Shown: positions 21,901 to 31,234 of the stretch, piece by piece
How the letters are laid out: every line of letters starts with the position of its first letter
Position numbering within the stretch: position 1 is the first letter of the stretch
Assembly (NCBI GenBank): GCA_903847975.1
Contig: CAINFC010000324.1
Span: 1-35,427 of the forward strand
DNA: 35,427 bases
Origin: an uncultured Acidobacteriota bacterium
GTDB taxonomy: Bacteria; Acidobacteriota; UBA6911; CAINFC01
Direction of reading: 5' to 3'
Made by a program: the position numbers and the translations under genes
Notes under the pieces: model-generated
Databases searched by the model: none
What the model was told of the DNA's origin: nothing
Seen by the model: only the letters and a program-made list of their open reading frames with translations

Positions 21901-22964
21901 CAACGGGGGGATTCAATCCAAACGTTGGAGTGACCGGCAGCTCAATCGTCGGGAACCTTTTCGGCGGCGGATCGAATGTGGCCAAGGCCGGAACCACGGC
22001 CGGAATGAACTGGGGTGGGATGGCTTCGGCCGGGGCGGCGATGGGCGGATTGGCGCTGCTTTCTCCGGCTTTCGGCAAATACGGAGGATACGGATGGGGC
22101 GGAGCCGCTTCGAATATCGGCGGGGCCTGGCTGGCCGGTGCAGGGATCGGCACCATGATTATGCCTGGAATCGGTACCCTGATCGGGGCCGCAGTCGGAC
22201 AGATTGCTGGAATTACCGCGACCATCGTTAAGGGAATCATGGGAAAACCGGAGGAGCTGAAGGCATCCGGTGCGGCCAGCCGGGACATGGGCGGGGTCAA
22301 GTTTACTCCCCAATCCTACCTTCAGTTCGCAGCCGGCCTTGGAATTCCCGAGAAAAGTTACGAAAAAATTCAAAAAGACATCCTCTTCAGCCCGAAGTTC
22401 CTTATCGAGCAGGCGCTGCCGAACGCAATGAATCAGGGAATGCTGGAAGCTTTTTTGAAATCCCTGGAAAACGTCACGGTAGACCCGGCCATGGGTGGAT
22501 CGGTGAACCTGCGCCCGGCGATGGAAAAGTACATCAAGGACGGAGACGCGGAGGCGCTGAACAAAGCCTACTCGGAGGTGTTCTCGAAGTCGAATGCGCT
22601 GAACCAGTACCTGCCCAACTGGAAAAACCTTCTGCTTGGATCCAGCAGTTCCTCCGGGACAAAGACCTGGGTGCCGGTGAACCGTCCGATAGGGGCATCG
22701 ACCGGGCCGACGGTTACGACTCCGATCGTTACCACACCGACATCGAATCCGACCGCTCCTGCCGGCGACGATGGACAGGACGTTAATTACCGCCCCTATG
22801 GGCCGAACACGATTGTGTTTGCCCCGCAGATTACCACGCTGAACGCCAAGCAGGCCACCACCGTGGTCCGGGAGGAAATCTTTCCGGCCTTTATTGCCAT
22901 GTTACAAAACAACACCGCCAACTCCCGCGTGCAGTTCAATAAAGGGCTGAATGGGGAGTTGTAA
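18933..22964 (+). CDS. tail tape measure protein
   Basis: The 1343-residue protein has the family pattern. A long helical, Ala/Lys/Glu-rich N-terminal part (residues ~30-200) runs into a phage_TMP core with ITDTAEAMQFIQEAAMAAKGGFTSTFTAVN and ASSLGNVVPIAASLGVNFKTMSAAIATLTLQGLPAAQAITAVRG, very typical of phage tape measures. Hydrophobic stretches between about residues 1030 and 1110 (GGLALLSPAF...GTMIMPGIGTLIGAAVGQIAG) could span a membrane. The protein sets tail length; at normal rates of about 1.5 angstrom per residue the tail would be near 200 nm. It may help DNA pass the host membrane during infection. ATG follows the chaperone stop by three bases. Confidence 0.95.
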   Translation: MTPEDIKYTVLLDCTDHTKGTEIVLANNARIDASTEKASRSMEKSGEALTGASSKTVQSSKAVEEQARKTADTVVAGEDRQSKAARKKADEVVDTNKKISESNRNIKPPAAMEAMAKSLGIKTTAEIQGTIRSLEQLRSEMLKANSPAADLHAVVTKIASSQKELANMTAAATARTGMMAGGVRFLSDSLSGAKDMMFGMVAASGLLNLAEQLQQAIQQTMAFEQSWVKINVIMRDSPTEKVEEIRQGIFGMSAALGTATELTEGLYQTLSSGITDTAEAMQFIQEAAMAAKGGFTSTFTAVNAGTSVLQAYGLEAEKATEVFDVMAKTVDLGKITFEQMASSLGNVVPIAASLGVNFKTMSAAIATLTLQGLPAAQAITAVRGMLTTILKPSQESVRIAQEIGVAWNEAGLKAQGFVGLLKSLQDSGAKRSQIAQMVGDIEAINGVMALTSKTGLATMVNSVKGLDDAIGASRKSMEVYAQSFAGQWDTLKNSLVNFSISVGEIAVPAINKLIGLLIRIPTSVKLTLEVAGNYWAGMILPKPEAPLPANMIEDTETGNRYRRPLTATQRQNETLLKLLNDRGIYEGDLEQKSGETPEQYRDYLTDLLRSLPVKRASQNLWDAGKGWVYPGPTSDPLAEMLGKAITDTDAWRGKEEEAAAAAKKVTEEIEKQIKAAKEKTEWTKRDSETLALAEKSGASYATIMELIGDKLKYATKENGLHVMELQASVQLEETLAERAKKTWDEMGDTAKENIKRLQNEISEMEKDNRIRGTSDTYGDEETTGGMMSTFRSITPGIKTPTTIPGGVYTESYDQFLARERIEDIERGFNDSAQSLAETSVAIQELSAGGENVLQIYEEFGGLLERFPDKLDAATRKILEQGKILATIKDGWRQIGDTVSSGIGQVFENMITRARSLGDALKSLFQSIKQSFANMLGSMMSAFMGQFVNPLMQKMGGMMTSQMGSAQGGFLGGIANVLGSGVGSMVMGGGATGGFNPNVGVTGSSIVGNLFGGGSNVAKAGTTAGMNWGGMASAGAAMGGLALLSPAFGKYGGYGWGGAASNIGGAWLAGAGIGTMIMPGIGTLIGAAVGQIAGITATIVKGIMGKPEELKASGAASRDMGGVKFTPQSYLQFAAGLGIPEKSYEKIQKDILFSPKFLIEQALPNAMNQGMLEAFLKSLENVTVDPAMGGSVNLRPAMEKYIKDGDAEALNKAYSEVFSKSNALNQYLPNWKNLLLGSSSSSGTKTWVPVNRPIGASTGPTVTTPIVTTPTSNPTAPAGDDGQDVNYRPYGPNTIVFAPQITTLNAKQATTVVREEIFPAFIAMLQNNTANSRVQFNKGLNGEL

Positions 22965-23683
22965 TGGGAACTTCATCTGCTTACATCTTGGCCAACCTGG
23001 CCAATAGCCAGGGGTCCGGACCGAGTCCGCTATCGGCTTACCCGATTACCAATGCGTGGGATGGGAAGGCCTACCGCCCGGTAAGGTGGAGCAGTTCCAG
23101 CGTCACCATCCGCATCGATGCCGTCGGGGCCTGCGATGGAGTGTCCCTTTGTAACCACAATCTAAAGACCGGGGCCGCTGTTACGATCACGCCAGGCGCA
23201 GGTTCCCCGATATCGATCACACCCAAAACCGGCCTGTCGATATGGTGCAAGTTCCCGTCGGCGGCATCTTCGGCAACGATTGCCATTTCGAACAGCGAAG
23301 GGGTTTCCATCGGTGAGATCGTAATGGGATCCCTGACGGTTCTCGCAAAACAGTTTTCCTACGGGCACGGAGACAATCACGAATACACCAATGAGGTGCG
23401 CATGACGGATGGGGGGGCGGTGCTGGCATTTGAAAAATACAACGGCCGGGTCATCAGCTTACCCTACAACGCGATCAGCGATGCGGTGAGGGACCAGATA
23501 CGGGAACTCTACGCCGCCACCAAGGGCGGACTGACACCCTTCCTTTTTATCCCGGACACATCCGCCAATGACTGTGTTTACGGGAGAATCGGCGGGATAT
23601 TCAAATCGAGTTCGGCATCCTACCGGCTTTGGAACTCGGCGGTTGAAATCCGGGAAGAAGTGACGGCGGCGCTAATCGCCTAG
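22964..23683 (+). CDS. distal tail-like protein
   Basis: The 239-residue protein starts in TAATG overlap with the tape measure stop. It is strand-rich: ANLANSQGSGPSPLSAYPITNAWDGKAYRPVRW, then a beta-sandwich-like middle, with DGGAVLAFEKYNGRVISLPYNAI near residues 150-170 and CVYGRIGGIFKSSSASYRLWNSAVEIREE at the end, which resembles the closing strand of distal tail or minor tail proteins. Such proteins form the ring that joins the tube to the tip. The place between tape measure and the large tip protein supports it. No single motif is decisive. Confidence 0.65.
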   Translation: MGTSSAYILANLANSQGSGPSPLSAYPITNAWDGKAYRPVRWSSSSVTIRIDAVGACDGVSLCNHNLKTGAAVTITPGAGSPISITPKTGLSIWCKFPSAASSATIAISNSEGVSIGEIVMGSLTVLAKQFSYGHGDNHEYTNEVRMTDGGAVLAFEKYNGRVISLPYNAISDAVRDQIRELYAATKGGLTPFLFIPDTSANDCVYGRIGGIFKSSSASYRLWNSAVEIREEVTAALIA

Positions 23684-23692
23684 GAATCGACA

Positions 23693-26600
23693 ATGGCAAG
23701 GTGGATCACATTATTGGACCTGGAAGTGGGCGACGGCCTACACCGATACTATTCCAATATTCCGTCCGGACCGGAATCGGCTTTTTACGAACCCCTGGTG
23801 ACCAGCTTCGGGTCCGTTACCCGGGCGGTCTCCATGGTGCCCGGCACCATCCAGATCGGAGATATCACCGTCGCGCTTTCGAATGCCACGCTGGAATTCT
23901 CCAGGCTCCTTGCCGATTACGTTCTGCAGACCCGACCGGCAACCATCAAGATAGGTCTGGAAGGACGACCCATCGGTGAATTCCAGACGATTTTCACCGG
24001 ACAGGTAAACAGCGCGACCATTTCCGGTGGCGAGTGCCACCTGGAAATCCGGGATCTCCTGGCCAGGAAGCTCAAGCGCAAGGTTGGCGGAGAAATCACT
24101 TCACAGACTTTCCCTGCCCTGGAAACGCCGGCCTCCGTTTCCTCTTCGTCTGCGGTCAACACGCCTTCGATCATCATTCCTCGGGCACCGATCATCTATG
24201 GCGACAATGCGACGGAATTCGGTCGCATTCCCTGCCAATTCGTCGGAGTGGACACGAATGGAAAGTACCAGTTTGTCTTGGCGAGGCACGAATGCTGGGA
24301 TATCCAGGTATTCGTGTATGGCGGAACCGGAACGGAAACCTACGATGCCGTGGTGGACCTTGAACCGCTTTCTCCCACCTATGGTTGGCACTTCCTGTTG
24401 TTCGACCAGGACCCCGGAGTCGGAGACGGATCGAGCCTGGTCGTTTCGGCAAATGCCAAGGGCCTCAAGGATAACGGGGGAACCGTTATCACCTGCGCCG
24501 TGGATGCGCTCAAACATTACCTGCTGATGTGGGCCGGCTACACAGCCGAGGAAATCGACACGGCGAGCTTTGACGCGGTGAATGTGGAATTATCGGCGCT
24601 GGGATACACCGTCGAAGCGTGCATTATTAACCAGGAAACCCACGAAGATGTCGTGGCGATGTTCCAGAAATGCTTCTCCATATCCGTTTATACAACGGTA
24701 GCCGGAAAAATCGGATTTGCCTACAACCATCACCATACGGATGCGAACGCCCCGCAATTGAATCACATCGATCATGTGCTGGAAGGATCGCTGGTTGTTG
24801 GTTACAACGGGGAAGTCTTCAATAAATCGAAGTCCGAGTACAACTACTTCCCGGTGGATAACGAGTTCAAGTCGGACATCACCCTGGAAAACAAGAAGTC
24901 CAGCGAACACCTCGGCGACATATATGACGAAACAAACCAGCTCGAATATCTTACGGTCGATAGTGTCGCGGAGGAGGTGACCGGAATCCGCCTGTTCTGG
25001 TCGGCTGAAGATCGCATGGTTGGGTCTGTGACCGCCATGGCGCCCGTGGTGCCCTCCGGAGTCGATATAACGAAAGTAGTTCGCCTGACTCACTATGCGG
25101 GAATATCGGCGAGCGGCTGGGTGGACAAGCAATTCAAGATTACCGGTATCAGGTACAACCTGGAATCGACACCAACTGTCACCCTGGATTTGGTCGAGGT
25201 TGACCTGGGGACCTATGGCTACAGGTATTACGACACGGTTCCGTCCGTCGAGAACCTGACCTGTTCAGAGGATGCCTCCTCGATTTTCAATCTGGAGTGG
25301 ACCCTTTCCGGGGCGGCGAATGATCCGACATCTGTGTCGATACTCTACAAAGACCCGGCTGCAAAGAACTATTTCTTCGCCGGGAAGGTCGCTGCCGCCG
25401 ATCTGGCTTTCTCATTTACTCCATCGTTTCCTGCCGGAGTGGAGTCGAACTCTATCAAGGTGATCGCGGTTTCGGAGGATGCTCGCGGGATTACCAACGA
25501 GTACGAGCAATCGCCTTTTGTGATCGTTACAGACCGGACACGATTCGGGGCGGTGTCGGGGCTTGCGGCCGATGCCTATGGAACCGCAATCGAACTGGAT
25601 TGGTCGGATATCGCCAACCCGAATTCGAACCTGAAATGTTACTGGGTGAAGCGTGGAACGACCCCTGCGGAGGCGGATGCCGATCTGATTGCCGACAATC
25701 TACAGGAGAGCGCCTACAAGGACGAAGGGCTGACGGTTTACTCCGCCAACGGCGTCCGATACACCTACTATTATTGGGTCTATGCGATTACGAAATCTTC
25801 CTCGAAAGGAACCAAGGCAACGGTATCGGCCCAGCTGCCGGAAGTAGGGACTGGTGGTCCCGGACCTGATCCGACATTGCCCGTTTACGATCAACCGCCG
25901 AAAGTCACCGGCTTTTCGGTGACGGAAGAATCGATGGTGGTGGATGCGAACGGATCGCTGAAATCCAGAGTGGCGGTACTATTCTCCAAGCCGGACGAGA
26001 CGGCCGACCCGGACGGCGTCTGGAAGACGGCCAAAATCTATCGGGGAAAACTCATCCAATCGAGCGGTTACGTTTCCGGCGATCAGGGGGCGACGGCCGG
26101 GGGAACGACGACGATGTTCGATGTCGTTGCCGACCTGACCGAATCGGCTGCTGTTATCCTGGAGCCCTGGGCGGAATCCTCCGTATTCGCAGCCGTATCT
26201 ACCGCGGTCAAAAACAACGTCGCGGTGGAAGGAAGGGTGGATTCCCTTTGGTCGGATGCGGCCAATTACCAGCCGGATAAACTTTGGGCGGAATTAGGAG
26301 CTACGGGGAAATTCGCGCAAAGTTTCCTTCTGGATGAATCCCGGCCCATTGCCCGATGGGATTTGTGGCTCAAGCGGACCGGGAACAGCTTCACGTCCGA
26401 TGCAAAATACCGACTGAAAGTGGTGAACGATTGTGCCCAGGGTCCGGACGAAGCCTCGGTGATTGCCGCCAGCACGGAGGTGCAATGCACCAGTTTGCAA
26501 ATGACGGATACCGGGGGATGGATCAGCTTCCGGTTCCCGACTCCCGCCTCGCTTCTTTCCGGAGTGAAGTACTGGATTGTTCTGGAACCGACGGGGACCT

Positions 26601-29600
26601 ATGCGAGCGAATTCCAGGCAGGAGCTTTGAGCGTATCGCTGGCTTACTGCGATGACGGCACCTTGTACCAAGGCGGTGAAGGGGCCGTAAAGGTCGACGA
26701 CACTTGGGCGGTGGCGCCGGACCTCGATGTTGTTTTTAGGAACTATACCCTCTATTATCCGCGAGTCGTACTGACGATTGCGCCCAGCGGAATGACCTGG
26801 CTGGTTCAGAACCTTTTCGTCACCTCTCTCGCCGCCGGGAGATCCGACGGGTTCCCGACGGATGCCTTTACGATAACTTGGGAAATCCCTGCCGAAATCG
26901 ACCCGGCCGCAATTGCCTGTTTCGATTTGGCGTACAGCTCCGAGCGGGGATTTAACGCGGATGTCCAGGCCATCGGGACACCGGCTGAGGTCACCCGAGT
27001 AAATGGACTTGATGGGAATATGCGTACTTACTACCGGTCCGATCCGGTGAGGACTTGCTTCTTTGCCATGCGCGCCAGGCGAAAAGATGGCGCCTATACC
27101 AACTGGACCTATTTCGGCGAGGCGGGATGCGACGCGAATCCCTCTCTGAGGACCCCGGTTACCACCTATTCGCCTATTGGACAGATCATTGTGGAGCCGT
27201 TCCGGCTCTACTCCTACGGCTTCTGTTCCGGCAAATTGTTCCCAAATCCGGCCTTTCCAGGGGTCACCCCTCGAGGCTTTGAGATCAATTCGGACGGCAG
27301 CGCGGAATTTAACGAGGTTTTTATCCGCACTGCCGCCACGGCCGGAACGGTTGAGGGCGGGATGATTTATTCCGGGCTGGCCAAGGGGGACTACGAGAAG
27401 GAGTGGTATGGCGTTTTCATGAATGCCTCCGGATTGGTCGGACGGCAGAACATCGAAGGGAATTCCTCCCGGAACCCGCCTGTTTTCCTTCTTGGCGCCG
27501 CGGATTACGACCATCGATGCCTGGCCAATGGTGGAGACTGGCCCGGGGATACCGACGATCCGGTTCACCCCTCGATAGGTGGCGGGGATTTCTGCGTTTC
27601 GAGCGACGTCAAACGCGCTTACGAATACGGAGACGTTCCGTTTCTTCTTTTCAGGCCCAGGGGATATCAAAACGACCATGCGACGACCTTGTCCCAAGCG
27701 GTGGATTCGACCTCTGCCGTTTGGCACGTTCACTACGCCGTTGTCTTCGGCAACGGCGATTATGTGATGTGCGGAGCGGAGATTTGCCGGGTCGAGAGCG
27801 TGGATTTCGGTGCAGGGACCATCACCCTTTCCAATACCAACGGGGTTCGGAACCGATATTTCAATACCTTCGCCGCGCCCCATTCTCTCGGAGATATGGT
27901 CGGGACGGTAACGGAAGGCCCGACGCTCAAGATTCGCGGACAGGTGGATATCATCGGCAACAGCACCATATCTGGGGTTTTGGGCATAACGGGCGAAACC
28001 TACGGGCTATGGATCGGTGACACATCGATCGGCACCTGCATCGCCATGAATGGCTTGGGGATCGGTTTGTGGTCCGATTACCCGCACACAACCGAGAATC
28101 TCGGGTTTGCCTTATGGGCAAAGCCCTATTCCGGGACTCTTCCGGGTCCGAACAATACCAACGTGGCCGTTTCCGCTCTTCCGGGGGACGTTTGGATTCG
28201 TCGGGCGTTCGTCGGGCCGGCAATCGATAACGGTGGAAATTCCATCTGCATGGAAATTACTCCGACTTCCATCCAAAGCGCCAACTATGCGGCCGGGCCG
28301 ACCGGGGCCGGATTCAAGCTGTTCACGGACGGGACAGCCGAATTCCAGAGGGTGAAGGTCAGAATGTCGGAAAACCCGTACGACCATCACCTGCTTTACG
28401 CCGGTTCCATGGAAAACGATTACCGGAACGACTGGTACGGCATCTTCATGTCCTCCAGGGCGTTGCTCGGTCGATTTAACAGCGGCGACATAAACAACCC
28501 GACCAACCCAGTGGTTTTCCTTCTCGCCGCGGCTTCCTATGTGAAGTACAAGCAGAATGCCGGAGGGGATTTTGACAACACCTCCCTTTATTCGGAAGAT
28601 CCGGTTCTGCCGAACTTCATCCAGGGCGATTTCTGCATTGCCGACAATGTGAAGACGGCCTACGAAAACCCGTCCTCTTCCTCATGGTATCTGAAGGCAT
28701 CCAGGTCCACCGGGTTGGAGTTGAAGGGCAACTTTACCATCAATTCCTCTCAGCTCGGCGGCAGCGGAACTCCGCATATCCACCTGACAGGGGATGGAAT
28801 CATCGGCCACGACGCCGGCGGCTACACCCGGTTCGTTCTTTCAAACGTGGATATGAACTCCGTTCCCATCGTTCCGGGGGTCAATATCAATATTGCCGCC
28901 GGGACCTTTGGGGCCTGGAATGGCATCATTGGCGGAATCCTTATCGATTTCGACGGATTGCGCGGGAGTTACACCCCGGGGAGCGCGGGCTTTGCCATCA
29001 ACAGCGACGGCACAGCGGAATTCCAATCGGTGAAGGTTCGGGCCGGCGGCGCCCCCAGCGGATCGGACCTGGTTTACGCGGGATCGATGTCCGGGGATTA
29101 CCAGTACGATTGGTACGGGGTGTTCATGTCAAGCGTTGCCCTGGCTGGACGCAGGAACGTAGCTGGGGCCTTCAGCACGAACCCGGTGGTTTTTCTCCTC
29201 GCGGCCGAAAATTGGTCCGGAACAGGAGGGACCGGGGATGCAGTCCTTCCCGCCTTTGCAGCCGGAGATTTCTGTATCGCCACGAACGTCAAGGACGCCT
29301 ATTCGGGGACGGCTGCCGCCTATTTGAAGTTTACCCCTGCCGACGGGATTTTAACCATCAAAGGCAATGTGGTTACCCCGCTTGGCGGGATTCTGAATGG
29401 CGACTCATCCGCCAATTGGGATCTGATCATGTGGGCCGGGTCGAGCTACGCAAACCGCGCCGGCGCCCCCTTCCAGGTGACGGATCAAGGCAACGTGTTT
29501 GCCGGGTATCAGAACATTTACACCTGGGCCGGTGTTGGCACCGTGGACATAAACAGCACCATCAATAACGTCCCGGCATTTTTCGTTCGTGCCCTGGAGG

Positions 29601-30022
29601 TTACCGGGTACAGCCGCGGCGGGAACACCAACTACGATTACTCTATGGGGACCTTCTGGTGCAATGAGTATGTAGCTCTTCATTCGGGGTACGGACGGTG
29701 CGCCTCGAACATCCTGAAATACACCGAGTACGACACCTATTCTTTCGGCTCTTCCATCCTCTCGGAGATGTTTTTCCGGATGCAGCTCGCCAAACCCGAG
29801 GCCACCCCCAAGGCATTCATGCGGCTGGACGCCAGGCTGAGCGGGCCGGTTACGGCAGGGGACGGGGATTGGGGATTTCCTTCCGTTACGACTTACAGGA
29901 AATTCCAGATTAACGATGACGGCAACTTGGCTTGCATCCGGGAGCTGCCGTACGAATGGCCAACCGCGAATGCCGCCGGAGTTTTGACCAATGACGGAAA
30001 CGGGAACCTCTCGTGGGCATAA
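23693..30022 (+). CDS. large tail-tip / receptor-binding protein with hub, Fn3-like and repeat regions
   Basis: The 2109-residue protein is the largest here. Residues 1-510 look like a baseplate hub: LLDLEVGDGLHRYYSNIPSGPESAFYEPLV, then IIIPRAPIIYGDNATEFGRIPCQF and KVVRLTHYAGISASGWVDKQFKITGI. Residues ~516-760 hold two or three fibronectin type III-like domains (LEWTLSG..., ELDWSDIANPNSNLK...). Residues ~860-1030 form a beta-sandwich possibly carbohydrate-binding. From 1195 on three similar ~115-residue units (see repeat entries) carry INSDGTAEFQ and the WYGVFM segment. The C-terminal part ends AAGVLTNDGNGNLSW. It would contact the host receptor and signal DNA release. No frameshift is seen. 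Starts ATG 23693, ten bases after the previous gene's stop, with a weak upstream GGAAT. Confidence 0.9.
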   Translation: MARWITLLDLEVGDGLHRYYSNIPSGPESAFYEPLVTSFGSVTRAVSMVPGTIQIGDITVALSNATLEFSRLLADYVLQTRPATIKIGLEGRPIGEFQTIFTGQVNSATISGGECHLEIRDLLARKLKRKVGGEITSQTFPALETPASVSSSSAVNTPSIIIPRAPIIYGDNATEFGRIPCQFVGVDTNGKYQFVLARHECWDIQVFVYGGTGTETYDAVVDLEPLSPTYGWHFLLFDQDPGVGDGSSLVVSANAKGLKDNGGTVITCAVDALKHYLLMWAGYTAEEIDTASFDAVNVELSALGYTVEACIINQETHEDVVAMFQKCFSISVYTTVAGKIGFAYNHHHTDANAPQLNHIDHVLEGSLVVGYNGEVFNKSKSEYNYFPVDNEFKSDITLENKKSSEHLGDIYDETNQLEYLTVDSVAEEVTGIRLFWSAEDRMVGSVTAMAPVVPSGVDITKVVRLTHYAGISASGWVDKQFKITGIRYNLESTPTVTLDLVEVDLGTYGYRYYDTVPSVENLTCSEDASSIFNLEWTLSGAANDPTSVSILYKDPAAKNYFFAGKVAAADLAFSFTPSFPAGVESNSIKVIAVSEDARGITNEYEQSPFVIVTDRTRFGAVSGLAADAYGTAIELDWSDIANPNSNLKCYWVKRGTTPAEADADLIADNLQESAYKDEGLTVYSANGVRYTYYYWVYAITKSSSKGTKATVSAQLPEVGTGGPGPDPTLPVYDQPPKVTGFSVTEESMVVDANGSLKSRVAVLFSKPDETADPDGVWKTAKIYRGKLIQSSGYVSGDQGATAGGTTTMFDVVADLTESAAVILEPWAESSVFAAVSTAVKNNVAVEGRVDSLWSDAANYQPDKLWAELGATGKFAQSFLLDESRPIARWDLWLKRTGNSFTSDAKYRLKVVNDCAQGPDEASVIAASTEVQCTSLQMTDTGGWISFRFPTPASLLSGVKYWIVLEPTGTYASEFQAGALSVSLAYCDDGTLYQGGEGAVKVDDTWAVAPDLDVVFRNYTLYYPRVVLTIAPSGMTWLVQNLFVTSLAAGRSDGFPTDAFTITWEIPAEIDPAAIACFDLAYSSERGFNADVQAIGTPAEVTRVNGLDGNMRTYYRSDPVRTCFFAMRARRKDGAYTNWTYFGEAGCDANPSLRTPVTTYSPIGQIIVEPFRLYSYGFCSGKLFPNPAFPGVTPRGFEINSDGSAEFNEVFIRTAATAGTVEGGMIYSGLAKGDYEKEWYGVFMNASGLVGRQNIEGNSSRNPPVFLLGAADYDHRCLANGGDWPGDTDDPVHPSIGGGDFCVSSDVKRAYEYGDVPFLLFRPRGYQNDHATTLSQAVDSTSAVWHVHYAVVFGNGDYVMCGAEICRVESVDFGAGTITLSNTNGVRNRYFNTFAAPHSLGDMVGTVTEGPTLKIRGQVDIIGNSTISGVLGITGETYGLWIGDTSIGTCIAMNGLGIGLWSDYPHTTENLGFALWAKPYSGTLPGPNNTNVAVSALPGDVWIRRAFVGPAIDNGGNSICMEITPTSIQSANYAAGPTGAGFKLFTDGTAEFQRVKVRMSENPYDHHLLYAGSMENDYRNDWYGIFMSSRALLGRFNSGDINNPTNPVVFLLAAASYVKYKQNAGGDFDNTSLYSEDPVLPNFIQGDFCIADNVKTAYENPSSSSWYLKASRSTGLELKGNFTINSSQLGGSGTPHIHLTGDGIIGHDAGGYTRFVLSNVDMNSVPIVPGVNINIAAGTFGAWNGIIGGILIDFDGLRGSYTPGSAGFAINSDGTAEFQSVKVRAGGAPSGSDLVYAGSMSGDYQYDWYGVFMSSVALAGRRNVAGAFSTNPVVFLLAAENWSGTGGTGDAVLPAFAAGDFCIATNVKDAYSGTAAAYLKFTPADGILTIKGNVVTPLGGILNGDSSANWDLIMWAGSSYANRAGAPFQVTDQGNVFAGYQNIYTWAGVGTVDINSTINNVPAFFVRALEVTGYSRGGNTNYDYSMGTFWCNEYVALHSGYGRCASNILKYTEYDTYSFGSSILSEMFFRMQLAKPEATPKAFMRLDARLSGPVTAGDGDWGFPSVTTYRKFQINDDGNLACIRELPYEWPTANAAGVLTNDGNGNLSWA
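27275..27640 (+). repeat. fibre repeat unit 1 of 3 in the tail-tip gene
   Basis: Starts at residue 1195 (GFEINSDGSAEFNEV), then MIYSGLAKGDYEKEWYGVFM and PVFLLGAADY, and ends near FCVSSDVKRAYE. It corresponds to the units at 28310 and 28988, with large loops of variable length between VFLLG and FCV. Confidence 0.85.
28310..28670 (+). repeat. fibre repeat unit 2 of 3 in the tail-tip gene
   Basis: Starts at residue 1540 (GFKLFTDGTAEFQRVKVR), then LLYAGSMENDYRNDWYGIFM, NPVVFLLAAASY and FCIADNVKTAYE. It is closest in sequence to unit 3. Confidence 0.85.
28988..29310 (+). repeat. fibre repeat unit 3 of 3 in the tail-tip gene
   Basis: Starts at residue 1766 (GFAINSDGTAEFQSVKVR), then LVYAGSMSGDYQYDWYGVFM, NPVVFLLAAENW and FCIATNVKDAYSG. 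It is the shortest unit because the variable loop after VFLLAA is smaller. Confidence 0.85.
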
Positions 30023-30064
30023 CCCACGGATGATTTAAGCACCTTAATAAGGAAAGGGATTCGA

Positions 30065-30490
30065 ATGAGCAAGAAAGCCGAAAAGACAAACGGCAGCGGA
30101 CTTACCAACCTGGAACTGTTCCAAATCGAAGCGGCCCTGGTAAGGTTGGTGAACCTGGACGAAAAGATGTCTGTGGAATCGTCCTTCAAGATCATCAAAC
30201 TCCATCGGCTGATTGCTGGGGAAACCAAAGCGCTCCGCGATGCGATGAAACGCTACATGGAATACGAGCAGAAGGCTTTCACTGCCTCGCAGCAAAACAA
30301 TCAAACGTTGGTGACCGAGTTAAACGAGCAATACGCGCCTGATATCGCCGAAGCTAGAGAATATCTGTCTCGCCCCTATGCCGGGGAAACGATACCGAAG
30401 CTTAAGCTGGAAATTTTCAAGAAATCGGACGGTACCGGGGTCGATCTGCCGACCGGGTTGCTCAACGTGCTGACGCCCATCCTGGAATAA
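30065..30490 (+). CDS. helical protein of unknown function in tail operon
   Basis: The 141-residue protein is not recognised. It is helical and rich in Leu, Glu and Lys (LTNLELFQIEAALVRLVNLDEKMSV; KALRDAMKRYMEYEQKAFTASQQNN), with a less regular Pro-rich end. It has a good ribosome binding site (AAGGAAAGGG), a clean ATG and tight spacing to both sides, so it is surely a gene. Its place just after the tail-tip gene suggests a fibre chaperone or a small tail protein, but this rests on context only. Confidence 0.6.
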   Translation: MSKKAEKTNGSGLTNLELFQIEAALVRLVNLDEKMSVESSFKIIKLHRLIAGETKALRDAMKRYMEYEQKAFTASQQNNQTLVTELNEQYAPDIAEAREYLSRPYAGETIPKLKLEIFKKSDGTGVDLPTGLLNVLTPILE

Positions 30491-30502
30491 TAGGAAGGAT
30501 CG

Positions 30503-31225
30503 ATGGTCGCCAAGTATCCTGATGAGATCGTGGATTTCGACCCCTGGGTTGACGATAATCCGGCCATTCCCGGTTCTGGAGTGGATATCAAGGCCGCCAA
30601 TTTGAATCCGCGAGACTGGGAAATCCAGGCGATCCAGAATGTGCTCGGCCCTCGCCCGGTGGCGCTGAATACCTTTGCGGAAAAGAAGTCAACCACCTCC
30701 GGGCTTCAATGGGGCTACCACGGCGGACGGGTATGCGGAGGGAATGTGGTCCGTACCGTTGGGGACGGGTATGTCACCGTGCCGGATAACGCGACGAGTT
30801 ATATCTATTACGACTGGGGTGCTGCGGTGGTGGCGTCTTCTACCGTCGGATTCCCGGAGCGCTCCTTCCCGATTGCGGAGGTAACCGCGGAAAATGCCCA
30901 GCTTGCCGGGGACTTTTCCACTCGCGACCGCCGGACCATCGCCATCGTTTCGGCTATTGGGGGATCGGGCGGACTTGAAATAGCCCATGCGGTGATCACG
31001 GCAGACGGCTCAACCGTCTATTTTTCCTGCGGAGTTCCGGCCGTGCACTCTTCGATAATGGTCTTTGTAAATGGCATCCTTCAGGCGCCTAACATCCATT
31101 ACTCGGTAGCGGAGGCAGAAGCCTCCCCTCCGAACTACGTTCCGGAGAATACCGTTGTGGCTTTTAACACCGCGCCGGAAAATGGCGATTCGATCCATCT
31201 TGTTTTTCAAAAACGCAATGTTTAA
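30503..31225 (+). CDS. probable tail accessory protein
   Basis: This 240-residue protein is beta-rich and Gly/Val-rich without a known motif that I can name. It starts MVAKYPDEIVDFDPWVDDNPAIPG. Toward the end it has VFVNGILQAPNIHYSV, then NTVVAFNTAPENGDSIHLVF. That last pattern (GD-I-v-f, 'VNGi.q...dY.v') is common in phage fibre-attached beta sandwich domains that describe a fitted curve. The name therefore reflects similarity of style and position between tail-tip and fibre genes. GGAAGG precedes the ATG. GC-rich and normal for the region. Confidence 0.6.
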   Translation: MVAKYPDEIVDFDPWVDDNPAIPGSGVDIKAANLNPRDWEIQAIQNVLGPRPVALNTFAEKKSTTSGLQWGYHGGRVCGGNVVRTVGDGYVTVPDNATSYIYYDWGAAVVASSTVGFPERSFPIAEVTAENAQLAGDFSTRDRRTIAIVSAIGGSGGLEIAHAVITADGSTVYFSCGVPAVHSSIMVFVNGILQAPNIHYSVAEAEASPPNYVPENTVVAFNTAPENGDSIHLVFQKRNV

Positions 31226-31234
31226 GGAGGTTTC

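Noticed and set aside
26294-27883. 529-codon open frame on the minus strand
   Set aside because: It lies fully inside the tail-tip gene, is Gly/Arg/Pro-rich with no motif, and is typical for antisense frames in GC-rich coding DNA.
28684-29568. 294-codon frame in a second + frame
   Set aside because: It is an Arg-rich overlap of the tail-tip gene; the true frame shows the repeat motifs throughout.
25230-30022. CRISPR or DNA-level tandem repeat in the tail-tip gene
   Set aside because: The three units are protein-level repeats with varied DNA and long loops, not short identical repeats with spacers.
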